This document shows positions 57,300-64,000 of a DNA stretch of 64,000 nucleotides, piece by piece. A model generated the notes under the pieces. It had not been told where the DNA came from, searched no databases, and was given only the letters and a program-made list of their open reading frames with translations. The position numbers and the translations under genes were made by a program. The DNA comes from Gemmiger formicilis (lineage in GTDB: Bacteria; Bacillota; Clostridia; Oscillospirales; Ruminococcaceae). Where the stretch lies: NCBI RefSeq assembly GCF_024462815.1, contig NZ_JANGCG010000002.1, positions 124,001 to 188,000 of the forward strand. The letters run 5' to 3'. Every line of letters begins with the position of its first letter. Position 1 is the first letter of the stretch.

Positions 57300-58154
57300 A
57301 TGCTGGATAAAAGCAAAAACTATCTCATTGTCGGTCTGGGACTGCTGGGCGGCAAGTATGCGCAGGTGCTGAGCCAGAAGGGCTACCGCGTGACCGGCAT
57401 CACCCACAGTCAGGAAACGCTGGACTATGCCTTGCAGCATGAGTATATCTGCGCGGGCAAAAATGCGGATTTTGCGGATTTGATTCAGCAGGCCGACTGC
57501 ATTATCTTCGGCCTGTACCCCACGGTGCTGCTGGACTGGGTGGCGCAGTACGGAAGTCTCATCCGCCCCGGCACGATGGTGACGGATGTCTCCGGCGTCA
57601 AGCGCGGTGTGGTTGAGCCGGTGCAGACCGCCCTGCCCGCGGGTGTGGAATTTATTGCCAGCCACCCGATGGCGGGTCGTGAGACCAGCGGCATCACCCA
57701 CAGCGCGGAGGTGAACTTTGCCCCGGCCAACTTCATCATCACCCCGACCGAGCGCAACACGCAGGCGGGCATTGACTGGTGCCGTGCGCTGGCCGAGGAG
57801 CTGGGCTTCAAGCGCATCAGCGTGCTGACCCCCGCCGAGCATGACCATATGATTGGCTATGTCAGCCAGCTCTGCCATGCCATTGCCGTGAGCCTGATGT
57901 GTGCGTCCGACAACTCCGAGCTGGCCAACTACACCGGCGATTCCTTCCGTGATTTGACAAGAATTGCGCATATCAACGATAAAATGTGGGCAGAGCTGTT
58001 CCTGTGGAACAAGGATAACCTGATTTCCGAGATTGATATGTTTGACAGCGCCTTGCAGGAGATGCGGGAAAAGCTCGTCAACAATGACCGCGAAGGGCTG
58101 GAGGAGATGTTCCGCCTGTCCACAAAGCGGCGGGAAGCGTTTGATAAGAAGTGA
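57300..58154 (+). CDS. tyrA: Prephenate dehydrogenase
   Basis: Oxidises prephenate to 4-hydroxyphenylpyruvate for tyrosine. 284 residues: NAD-binding LIVGLGLLGGKYAQVL, TDVSGVK, SHPMAGRETSG, and MIGYVSQLCHAIAVSL with the catalytic His. No ACT domain, so tyrosine feedback by that route is absent. Last gene of the operon, six bases after aroA. Confidence 0.94.
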   Translation: MLDKSKNYLIVGLGLLGGKYAQVLSQKGYRVTGITHSQETLDYALQHEYICAGKNADFADLIQQADCIIFGLYPTVLLDWVAQYGSLIRPGTMVTDVSGVKRGVVEPVQTALPAGVEFIASHPMAGRETSGITHSAEVNFAPANFIITPTERNTQAGIDWCRALAEELGFKRISVLTPAEHDHMIGYVSQLCHAIAVSLMCASDNSELANYTGDSFRDLTRIAHINDKMWAELFLWNKDNLISEIDMFDSALQEMREKLVNNDREGLEEMFRLSTKRREAFDKK

Positions 58155-58180
58155 GACTGCCGCCTCCACCCTACACACAA

Positions 58181-58233
58181 AAAAGCAAGTGCATCGGAGA
58201 TTTTTCTCTCTGGTGCACTTGCTTTTATTTTTT
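58181..58233. terminator. Bidirectional terminator after tyrA
   Basis: Perfect 13-bp stem (58181-58193 with 58214-58226), 20-base loop, T-rich tails in both directions. Separates tyrA from the convergent 58233-58916 gene. Confidence 0.92.
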
Positions 58234-58916
58234 TACATATGCAGCCGCTTTTCCAGCTCGGCCTTCAGGGCGCGGCCCTGGAAGATGACCAGCCCCAAGA
58301 AAGTGATGATGCTTAAAATCAGGCAGACGACCCACGGGATGCTGTGACCGTCAATGCGGCCGGCCCCGATGCGGAAGAACAGCAGGATGTACGGCAGCAG
58401 CCCGATGCCGATGTTCATAAGCAGATACACAAGCGCGTTGGCCGTGAACTTACTGTGCAGGAACGCAAAAACGAAGTTGCAGACCAGTGCAACGCAGCAC
58501 AGAATCGGCACAACCAGATCCAGACTGAAGCCGGTGTAGCCGTTGAACCAGTCGGTAAAGACCAGCAGCGCCGACACAAGCAGCAGCAGATTGAAAATCT
58601 GCCGCGGGCCGTTGAAGCGGCGGCGCAGCACAGCGCGCAGCACCAGCAGAATTGCCGCGGCCCAGACGGCCATCAGCACGCTGAAATGGCGGTGCGGCGT
58701 TTCCTCCAGAAGAAGGAAGTCGAACGCCCCGGCCACCACAACAAGGGCGCAGAGCACAAAGGCAACGATTTTATACAGCATCGACGCCCAGTGAATCCGC
58801 GGCGCGGTGGCGGGAAAGTACGCCTCCCCTGCCGGGCCGGGCAGGCGGTTCTGGCACAGCGGGCAGTAGGTGCTGTCCCCGCCGACCTTGATATGACAAT
58901 GCGGGCAGGTATTCAT
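58233..58916 (-). CDS. Zinc-ribbon membrane protein (DUF6320-like)
   Basis: 227 residues. N-terminal zinc ribbon TCPHCHIKV and YCPLCQNRL, then about six membrane helices (VAFVLCALVVVAGAFDFLLL through CLILSIITFLGLVIF) and a short basic C-terminus. Function unknown. The ATG overlaps the acyltransferase stop (ATGA). It is the third gene of an esterase-acyltransferase-membrane trio. Confidence 0.75.
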   Translation of the reverse strand: MNTCPHCHIKVGGDSTYCPLCQNRLPGPAGEAYFPATAPRIHWASMLYKIVAFVLCALVVVAGAFDFLLLEETPHRHFSVLMAVWAAAILLVLRAVLRRRFNGPRQIFNLLLLVSALLVFTDWFNGYTGFSLDLVVPILCCVALVCNFVFAFLHSKFTANALVYLLMNIGIGLLPYILLFFRIGAGRIDGHSIPWVVCLILSIITFLGLVIFQGRALKAELEKRLHM

Positions 58917-60163
58917 TTTTCCACCTCCGTGGCGTAAAGGGTAACGTCCATGCCGTCCTTGGTCAGGCCGCGGTAGAACCGCTGCAGAATGGCGGTGCTG
59001 CGCAGCGCCGAGGCCGTGCCCAGCACAAGGTCATCCCCGTAGGAGCAGACCACGGTAAACAGCGTTTTGGAGCTGGAAAAGGCCGCAAAGCTGTGGATGT
59101 GGGGCTTCAGCTCCTCCGGGATGCTGACCCGGCCCATATTGGAAACAACCGCCGTGACATAGCGGTTCTCCAGCTTGGTGAAGAGCTTGACGGTGACATT
59201 CTTGATGAAAAGCGGCACCGGGCGGATGCCGGGCATATGCTCGAGCTTCTCATACTCGTCCATCTGGGCGCGGATATTCTCCGGCTTGAGAATCTCCCTC
59301 AGCTTGGCGTCAAACACGGGGGCCACGGTTTCCAGCGTGTCGGCGTCGGTCAGCGTGTGGGTGACAGAGACCGAGTTGAAGAAGTTGCGGGCGGTCTCGC
59401 TGGGGTAGTAGTTGCGCAGATTGACCGGCAGGCTGATGGAGATGGGCTTGCTGCGCTCCAGCGCGGGCATATCCTGATAGATGGCCAGCATGAAGGAGGC
59501 ACTCAGATAGCTCGTCATTGAGACACCCAGCGCATGGCAGCGATCCAGCACCTGCTTGGCGCTCAGGTGGCCCTCAAAGAACTGCTGCTGGTTATAGGGC
59601 AGGCGCAGACCGTGGAGGCGGTAGACCTTGACCTTTTTTGCCACGGTATCGCGCTTTGTTCCACCGTAGAAGGTGCGGAAGCTGTCCTGCGCCAGATCCC
59701 CGGCGGAGGCGCTGTTGGGCGAGGGCACGCTGTCCAGCTCGCCGGGGTGGCGCAGTGCCAGATAGTTGCGCACGATGGATTTTAAGTAGAGCAAACCGCC
59801 GTTGCCGTCGGTAATGGCGTGGAACATTTCCAGATTGATACGGCTGCCGAAGTAGGTCACGCGGTAAATCAGGCGGTTGCGGCGCTCCGGCGTGTACAGC
59901 GGCGCGCAGGGGGCTTTATTCTCCGGCTGTGCGGTGGGCAGCTGGTCGGTGGACTCAAAATAATGCCAGAACAGACCGCGGTGCAGCGTGACCTGAAACT
60001 GCGGCCACTCCTGCGCGGTGCTGCGCAGGGCCTCGTTCAGCGTGTCGGGGTCAATCTCCTCGTTCAATGTGCAGGAGATGCGGAAAACCCGCGGGTCCTG
60101 CGGTGTTGCCGTGGCCAGAAAGACCTTGGCAACATTGTCAACCTTGTACCATGAATCAGACAT
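58913..60163 (-). CDS. Condensation-type acyltransferase (alcohol acetyltransferase-like)
   Basis: 416 residues of the CoA-dependent acyltransferase fold. The catalytic HxxxDG-type motif is HAITDGNGG, near residue 115; SISLPVNLRNYYPSETARNFFNS is the second typical stretch and VVSNMGRV the third. Substrates unknown; relatives make esters, lipids or peptide bonds. GAGGAAG precedes the ATG. It lies 17 bases after the esterase gene. Confidence 0.8.
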   Translation of the reverse strand: MSDSWYKVDNVAKVFLATATPQDPRVFRISCTLNEEIDPDTLNEALRSTAQEWPQFQVTLHRGLFWHYFESTDQLPTAQPENKAPCAPLYTPERRNRLIYRVTYFGSRINLEMFHAITDGNGGLLYLKSIVRNYLALRHPGELDSVPSPNSASAGDLAQDSFRTFYGGTKRDTVAKKVKVYRLHGLRLPYNQQQFFEGHLSAKQVLDRCHALGVSMTSYLSASFMLAIYQDMPALERSKPISISLPVNLRNYYPSETARNFFNSVSVTHTLTDADTLETVAPVFDAKLREILKPENIRAQMDEYEKLEHMPGIRPVPLFIKNVTVKLFTKLENRYVTAVVSNMGRVSIPEELKPHIHSFAAFSSSKTLFTVVCSYGDDLVLGTASALRSTAILQRFYRGLTKDGMDVTLYATEVEK

Positions 60164-60180
60164 GGGCACTTCCTCTTCAC

Positions 60181-61158
60181 TCAAATGATTTTCTGCACAA
60201 AGCGGCCGGCGCTTTCCATAGCGGCCACAGCGCGGTGGATGGGCATCTGCTGGAACACGTGCCAGCACTCGGGGTAAACCTCCAGCTGGGCGTAGACGCC
60301 GGCCTTCTGCAGATTCTCAACCAGACGCTCACTGTCGGACTTCAGAATCTCGTTGGTGCCCACCTGTACCAGCGTCGGCGGCAGACCGCGCAGGTCGGCA
60401 AAAAGCGGGCTGTAGCAGGGGCGGGCCCAGTCGGCATCGGGGCCGGTGTAGGCCTCGCGCACGGCGGCGATATACTCCATCGTCAGCATCGGGTCCAGCG
60501 TCTTGCAGGTGCGGTAGCTCTTGCCGCTGGCGGTCATATCGGTCCATGGGCTGAACAGCACCAGCCCGCGGGGCTGGGCGCGGCCCTGCTCCTTGAGCTT
60601 GAGGGCCAGCTCGAGCGCGAGGTTGCCGCCTGCGGAATCGCCCGCCACAATGACATCCCGCGCACCGTAGCCCATATACATCAGGTAGTCCCACATGGCC
60701 ACGGCGTCCTCAATGGCGGCGGGAAATGGGTGCTCGGGTGCAAGGCGGTATTCAAAGGAAAGCACGTCAAACCCGGTGGCCAGCGCCAGCTTGCTGGCAA
60801 GGATGCGGGCATAGCCCAGCTGGCCGCAGGTGTAGCCGCCGCCGTGGCAGTACAAAACGGCGTGGCGGCGGTCATGGCCGTGGTCAAGGCTGACCCACTC
60901 GGCGGGGATGGCCCCCACGGTCAGGCTGTCGGTGCGGATGCCAAGGCTGGGTGTGACCAGCCGCCCGAACAGCTCCTGTGCGGCGCGCTGGTGCTCTAAA
61001 TCCTCCGGCGTGGTGGAGGTATGGTCGCTGATGCTGTGCACGGCCTTGATGGCTCGCATCATGGGGCCAAGGTTATCGGGGTTCTGCTCCTGCTGGGGCA
61101 CCAGCGTCTTGATGACATTCTCCAGGCGCTGGCTGAGGTCTGTTTTTTTTCTGGGCAT
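60181..61158 (-). CDS. Alpha/beta hydrolase, hormone-sensitive-lipase family
   Basis: 325 residues. Oxyanion motif YCHGGGYTCG, nucleophile elbow VAGDSAGGNLAL, acid in PTLVQVGTNEILKSDSE and catalytic His in PECWHVFQ. This fits carboxylesterases acting on short-chain esters. AAGGAG precedes the ATG. First gene of the trio; its leader is about 110 bases long. Confidence 0.88.
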   Translation of the reverse strand: MPRKKTDLSQRLENVIKTLVPQQEQNPDNLGPMMRAIKAVHSISDHTSTTPEDLEHQRAAQELFGRLVTPSLGIRTDSLTVGAIPAEWVSLDHGHDRRHAVLYCHGGGYTCGQLGYARILASKLALATGFDVLSFEYRLAPEHPFPAAIEDAVAMWDYLMYMGYGARDVIVAGDSAGGNLALELALKLKEQGRAQPRGLVLFSPWTDMTASGKSYRTCKTLDPMLTMEYIAAVREAYTGPDADWARPCYSPLFADLRGLPPTLVQVGTNEILKSDSERLVENLQKAGVYAQLEVYPECWHVFQQMPIHRAVAAMESAGRFVQKII

Positions 61159-61277
61159 AACGGCTCCTTACAGGCGGGCCAGCAGCCGCGTCCATACAGT
61201 GCGCAGCAGCGGCGGGTGGACGGCGTCTCCCTCGCGGCAGCGGTTCGGCGTGGCAGACGCATAGAAATATACCTTAT

Positions 61278-61306
61278 ATTATAGCTATTTTCCCGGTGGT
61301 TGTCTA
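61278..61306 (-). promoter_or_regulatory. Promoter of the esterase-acyltransferase trio
   Basis: Minus strand TAGACA (61306-61301), 17 bases, TATAAT (61283-61278). Good match; long leader follows. Confidence 0.7.
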
Positions 61307-61365
61307 TCCTGTTCCAGCCATTTTGGCCCGAGTACGCAAAATTCAACTTTTTTCGTGTTCCCACC

Positions 61366-61394
61366 TTGCCGAAAACAGAGATACCCTTTATAAT
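61366..61394 (+). promoter_or_regulatory. Promoter of the MBOAT-AlgX pair
   Basis: TTGCCG (61366-61371), 17 bases, TATAAT (61389-61394). A 14-base perfect palindrome follows at once. Confidence 0.72.
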
Positions 61395-61395
61395 A

Positions 61396-61409
61396 TTTAC
61401 ATATGTAAA
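61396..61409. promoter_or_regulatory. Palindromic operator candidate TTTACATATGTAAA
   Basis: Perfect 14-base dyad sitting at the expected transcription start of the MBOAT gene. Its place suits a repressor site; no regulator identified. Confidence 0.4.
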
Positions 61410-61459
61410 ATTTTTATGAAGCGGCGCCGGAAACGGTGCTGCGCGGAGCAGTGTTTTGT

Positions 61460-62869
61460 ATGGCCTTTTCATCGGTGCAGTTTTTGTTCGTTTTTCTGCC
61501 GCTTTCGCTGGCGGTCTACTGGGTGTGTCCGCGCCGTCTGCGCAATCTGGTGCTGGATATGTTCAGCCTGCTGTTCTTTGCGTGGGCGGGGCTGAAGGGC
61601 GCTGCCATCCTTGTGCTGCTGATCTGCATCAACTGGCTGGGCGGGCTGTCGCTGGGGCGGCTGGCCCACAAAAGGCCGCTGCTGGCCCTGCTGACGGTGC
61701 TGAATCTGGCGGTGCTGGGCGTCTTTAAATATGCGGGCTTTGCGGCCGAAACCGTAAATGCTTTTGCGCCGGGCCTTGTGCCGGTGCTGGCCCCTGCCCT
61801 GCCGCTGGGCATCAGCTTTTATGTGTTCACGGCCATCGCCTACTGTGCGGATGTCGCGGCGGGGCGCGCCGCCCCCGAAAAAAGCCCCTTCCGGTTCGCG
61901 GTGTTTCTCGCATTCTTCGGCCACGGGCCGTCCGGCCCTATTGTCCGCTATGGGCAGCAGGCCCCGCAGCTTGACCCCTGCGGCGCAGAGCGCCGTGTCA
62001 CGGCCGACCGCTTCTGCTACGGCATCAAGCGGCTGGTGCTGGGGCTGGCCAAAAAGGCGCTGATTGCGGACCAGCTGGCGCTGATTTATGCAAGGGTCAC
62101 CGCCGTGCCCGCCGCTACGCTGCCCGCGCCGATTCTGGTGCTGGGCTACACGGCGTTTATGATGCAGCTCTATTTTGACTTTTCCGGCTACAGCGATATG
62201 GCCATCGGCATCGGAGAATTCTTCGGTATCACCCTGCCGGAAAACTTCGACTACCCCTACCTTGCCTGCTCTGTCGGCGAATACTGGCGGCGGTGGCATA
62301 TCTCGCTGTCCGGCTGGTTCCGGGATTATGTCTACATTCCGCTGGGCGGCAGCCGCTGCCGCCTGCGGCGCACCTGTCTCAATCTGCTCATCGTCTTTGC
62401 ACTCGCCGGGCTGTGGCACGGCACGGCGTGGAAATATTTGGCCTTCGGCCTTGTGCACGGCGCGCTGCTCTGCCTTGAGCATCTGGGCCTGCGTGCCCTG
62501 CTGGGGCAGCTGCCGAAATTCTTTCAGCACCTGTGCACCGTTGTGGTGCTGTGGGGCACCCTCATTATCTTCGGCGCGCCGGGCCTGAAGGAGGGCCTGG
62601 CGGTGCTGCGCGGCATTATGAGCTGGCAAACCGGCAGCAAGGGCTACACGCTGGCCGCCTTTGCCGATACCAAGCTGCTGCTGATTCTGGCGGCGTCCTT
62701 CCTGCTGTGCGGCCCGCTGCAGGCGCTGCTACCGAAGCTGAAGGCGGCGCTTTACGCCAGAAAGGCACCGTCCCTGCCCGGTATGGCGGGGCTGCTGGTG
62801 CTGCTTTTCCTTGGCCTGATGCGGGTCACGGCAGGCACCTACAGCGCGTTCAGCTATTTTCAGTTTTAA
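61460..62869 (+). CDS. MBOAT-family O-acyltransferase (AlgI/PatA/DltB type)
   Basis: 469 residues with about ten or more membrane helices. Hallmarks are SSVQFLFVFLPLSL at the start, LPLGISFYVFTAIAY, FDFSGYSDMAIGIGEFFG, YWRRWHISLSGWFRDYVYIPLGG and the catalytic His in GLWHGTAWKY. It would move acyl groups across the membrane onto a wall polymer or exopolysaccharide. The chosen ATG fits family N-termini; GGAG is 11 bases away. It is paired with the next gene. Confidence 0.92.
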   Translation: MAFSSVQFLFVFLPLSLAVYWVCPRRLRNLVLDMFSLLFFAWAGLKGAAILVLLICINWLGGLSLGRLAHKRPLLALLTVLNLAVLGVFKYAGFAAETVNAFAPGLVPVLAPALPLGISFYVFTAIAYCADVAAGRAAPEKSPFRFAVFLAFFGHGPSGPIVRYGQQAPQLDPCGAERRVTADRFCYGIKRLVLGLAKKALIADQLALIYARVTAVPAATLPAPILVLGYTAFMMQLYFDFSGYSDMAIGIGEFFGITLPENFDYPYLACSVGEYWRRWHISLSGWFRDYVYIPLGGSRCRLRRTCLNLLIVFALAGLWHGTAWKYLAFGLVHGALLCLEHLGLRALLGQLPKFFQHLCTVVVLWGTLIIFGAPGLKEGLAVLRGIMSWQTGSKGYTLAAFADTKLLLILAASFLLCGPLQALLPKLKAALYARKAPSLPGMAGLLVLLFLGLMRVTAGTYSAFSYFQF

Positions 62870-62884
62870 GGGAGGGTGCAAACA

Positions 62885-63946
62885 ATGCGTAAAGCGGTCA
62901 AAATCGCCTTTATCGGCGTCTTCTGTGCCGTTATCGGGCTTTCGTTCCCGGTTTTCAACGTCTTTTCCAAGCGGCTCTCAATGGACAGACACGAGAGCCG
63001 CCTGGCGACCGGCCTGCCGCAGGTGCTGCAAAGTCCCCTGCCGCAGCTGCCGAGGAATCTGGACAGCTTTCTGGTCGATAACTCCCCCTTCCGCCACCAG
63101 CTTGTGTTGGTGAACGCCGGGCTGGACTATGCGCTGTTCGGCACAAGCCAGAGCGATCAGGTGCTGCCCGGCAGGGACGGCTGGCTGTTCTACAAGGACG
63201 GCCCCAACGCCGCCCAGCCGATGGCCAACTATCAGGGCCTGACCGAGCTGAATGACAGTGCCGAGGTGCTGGCCGAGGCCAGCGCGGGGCTGCAGATCTT
63301 AAATGACCGGCTGGCAGCAAACGGCTGCACGCTGGTGCTGGACCTGACGCCCAGCAAGGACCGCATTTACCGGGAGTATATGCCGGACGGCTACCCCATC
63401 GTGAACGAGCAGAACCGTACCGACCTGCTGGCCGCCTACCTGCAGAGCCACACAACGGTGCCGGTGGTCTGGCGGTATGACGTGCTGCGCAGTCAGGCGC
63501 GGCAGAACCCCGACCGGCTGCTCTACTACAAGACCGACACCCACTGGAACGCCGTGGGCGCGCTGATTGGGCTGGATGGCATCTTTGAAGCGCTGGATAT
63601 GCCGACCCTCCCGCCGGAGAGCTACCCGGTGGACACAGAGGGAACCACCACCGGCGATATGGCAAACGTGGCGGCGCTGTATGCCAGCCTGCCCGCCGAG
63701 GAACGATACGTTGTGCCCGGCTATGCCCGGATGTTTGAAAAAGACAGCCGCGCCGTGCGGGTCATCGGGGATTCCTTCAGCGAGTATTATATGCCGTATC
63801 TGCAGGCACGCTTTACCAACAGCTGGCGGGAGCACATTGACACTTTCACGCTGGGTGTGGTCGAGCACCCCGGCTGCGATATCCTGATTCTGGAAGTCAA
63901 CGAGCGCAGTCTGGACAAGCTGCTGGCGATTCTCGACCAGTTTTAA
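62885..63946 (+). CDS. AlgX/AlgJ/DltD-like SGNH partner of the MBOAT protein
   Basis: 353 residues. A signal-anchor helix (IAFIGVFCAVIGLSFPVF) and an outside SGNH-like domain. TDTHWNAVGA carries the His/Asp of the AlgX-type triad and VIGDSFSEYYMPYL the serine. Such proteins take the acyl group from an MBOAT partner and pass it to a polysaccharide. GGGAGGG precedes the ATG, 15 bases after the MBOAT gene. Confidence 0.88.
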   Translation: MRKAVKIAFIGVFCAVIGLSFPVFNVFSKRLSMDRHESRLATGLPQVLQSPLPQLPRNLDSFLVDNSPFRHQLVLVNAGLDYALFGTSQSDQVLPGRDGWLFYKDGPNAAQPMANYQGLTELNDSAEVLAEASAGLQILNDRLAANGCTLVLDLTPSKDRIYREYMPDGYPIVNEQNRTDLLAAYLQSHTTVPVVWRYDVLRSQARQNPDRLLYYKTDTHWNAVGALIGLDGIFEALDMPTLPPESYPVDTEGTTTGDMANVAALYASLPAEERYVVPGYARMFEKDSRAVRVIGDSFSEYYMPYLQARFTNSWREHIDTFTLGVVEHPGCDILILEVNERSLDKLLAILDQF

Positions 63947-63954
63947 ACGCAATG

Positions 63955-63991
63955 ACCTGGCTGCAAAAAGTATGCAGCCGGGTCGTTTTTT
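63955..63991 (+). terminator. Terminator of the MBOAT-AlgX pair
   Basis: 11-bp stem (63955-63965 with 63973-63983, one T-G pair) then CGTTTTTT. Confidence 0.85.
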
Positions 63992-64000
63992 ACAATGTAC

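Noticed and set aside
61059..61262. Minus-strand leader frame starting at 61262 before the esterase gene
   Set aside because: No ribosome site, arginine/cysteine-rich sequence, and it overlaps the esterase gene out of frame.

Overview
The window is a GC-rich chromosomal segment of a Gram-positive, probably anaerobic Firmicute. The gene set (ribosomal L10 leader, SecE-NusG-L11-L1-L10-L7/L12 order, FakA/Asp23 pair, PheA/AroF/TyrA types, short HisG with HisZ, Rnf-type membrane subunits, AGGAGG ribosome sites) and the repeat types suggest Oscillospiraceae/Ruminococcaceae near Faecalibacterium, Gemmiger or Subdoligranulum. The genus is an inference. No prophage, plasmid, rRNA, tRNA or CRISPR array was seen.

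Region 1 (1-8325, minus strand) is a histidine operon in the order hisZ-hisG fusion, hisD, RAYT2, hisC, RAYT1, hisH, hisA, hisF, hisIE, hisJ (cut by the window edge). Every pathway step is present except HisB. Two REP-associated tyrosine transposase (RAYT) genes lie in the operon and share stop/start overlaps with both neighbours. Each carries two in-frame REP palindromes (GTAG plus hairpin) pointing toward each other inside its coding sequence. This is the most unusual signal in the window. A third, composite REP-like repeat lies at 47430-47532.

Region 2 (8381-25300) holds a secreted acidic protein, a CidA/LrgA-CidB/LrgB pair, an orphan MazF-type toxin next to AcpS, a nitroreductase, a CCA-adding enzyme, a membrane-anchored MerR regulator, a HAD phosphatase, a GT2 glycosyltransferase, two very small genes, a CmpB-family membrane protein, PncB, a D,D-carboxypeptidase, RecG, FakA, Asp23 and a CBS protein. 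Two short MITE-like repeats with matching inverted ends lie at 16216 and 20224.

Region 3 (25321-36900) holds a C26 peptidase, an MMPL/RND transporter translationally coupled to a 1057-residue GLUG-repeat surface protein, and the ribosomal/NusG/SecE cluster with its L10 leader. It ends with a divergent LCP-like membrane protein and a small acidic protein.

Region 4 (36951-49240) contains a long minus operon: rpe, rnfD, rnfE (with a large disordered N-terminal extension), rnfA, DUF1015, a Pro/Arg-rich protein and rlmA. Only the D, E and A subunits of an Rnf-type complex are present. Then come a GT4 glycosyltransferase, an initiating sugar-phosphate transferase, a WYL regulator beside an unusual four-copy dyad array, NAD(P)HX dehydratase and a sirtuin.

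Region 5 (49358-58230, plus strand) has a HAD hydrolase and then the aromatic amino-acid operon pheA-aroB-aroC-aroE/aroK fusion-aroF-aroA-tyrA. It covers DAHP synthase and AroB, AroE, AroK, AroA and AroC. AroD (dehydroquinate dehydratase) is not in the window. The prephenate branches to Phe and Tyr are included.

Region 6 (58233-63991) has a minus-strand trio (esterase, acyltransferase, zinc-ribbon membrane protein) divergent from an MBOAT O-acyltransferase and an AlgX/DltD-like partner, probably for cell-envelope polysaccharide acylation. Several start codons are TTG or GTG and were chosen from Shine-Dalgarno spacing. All promoters and terminators were read by eye.
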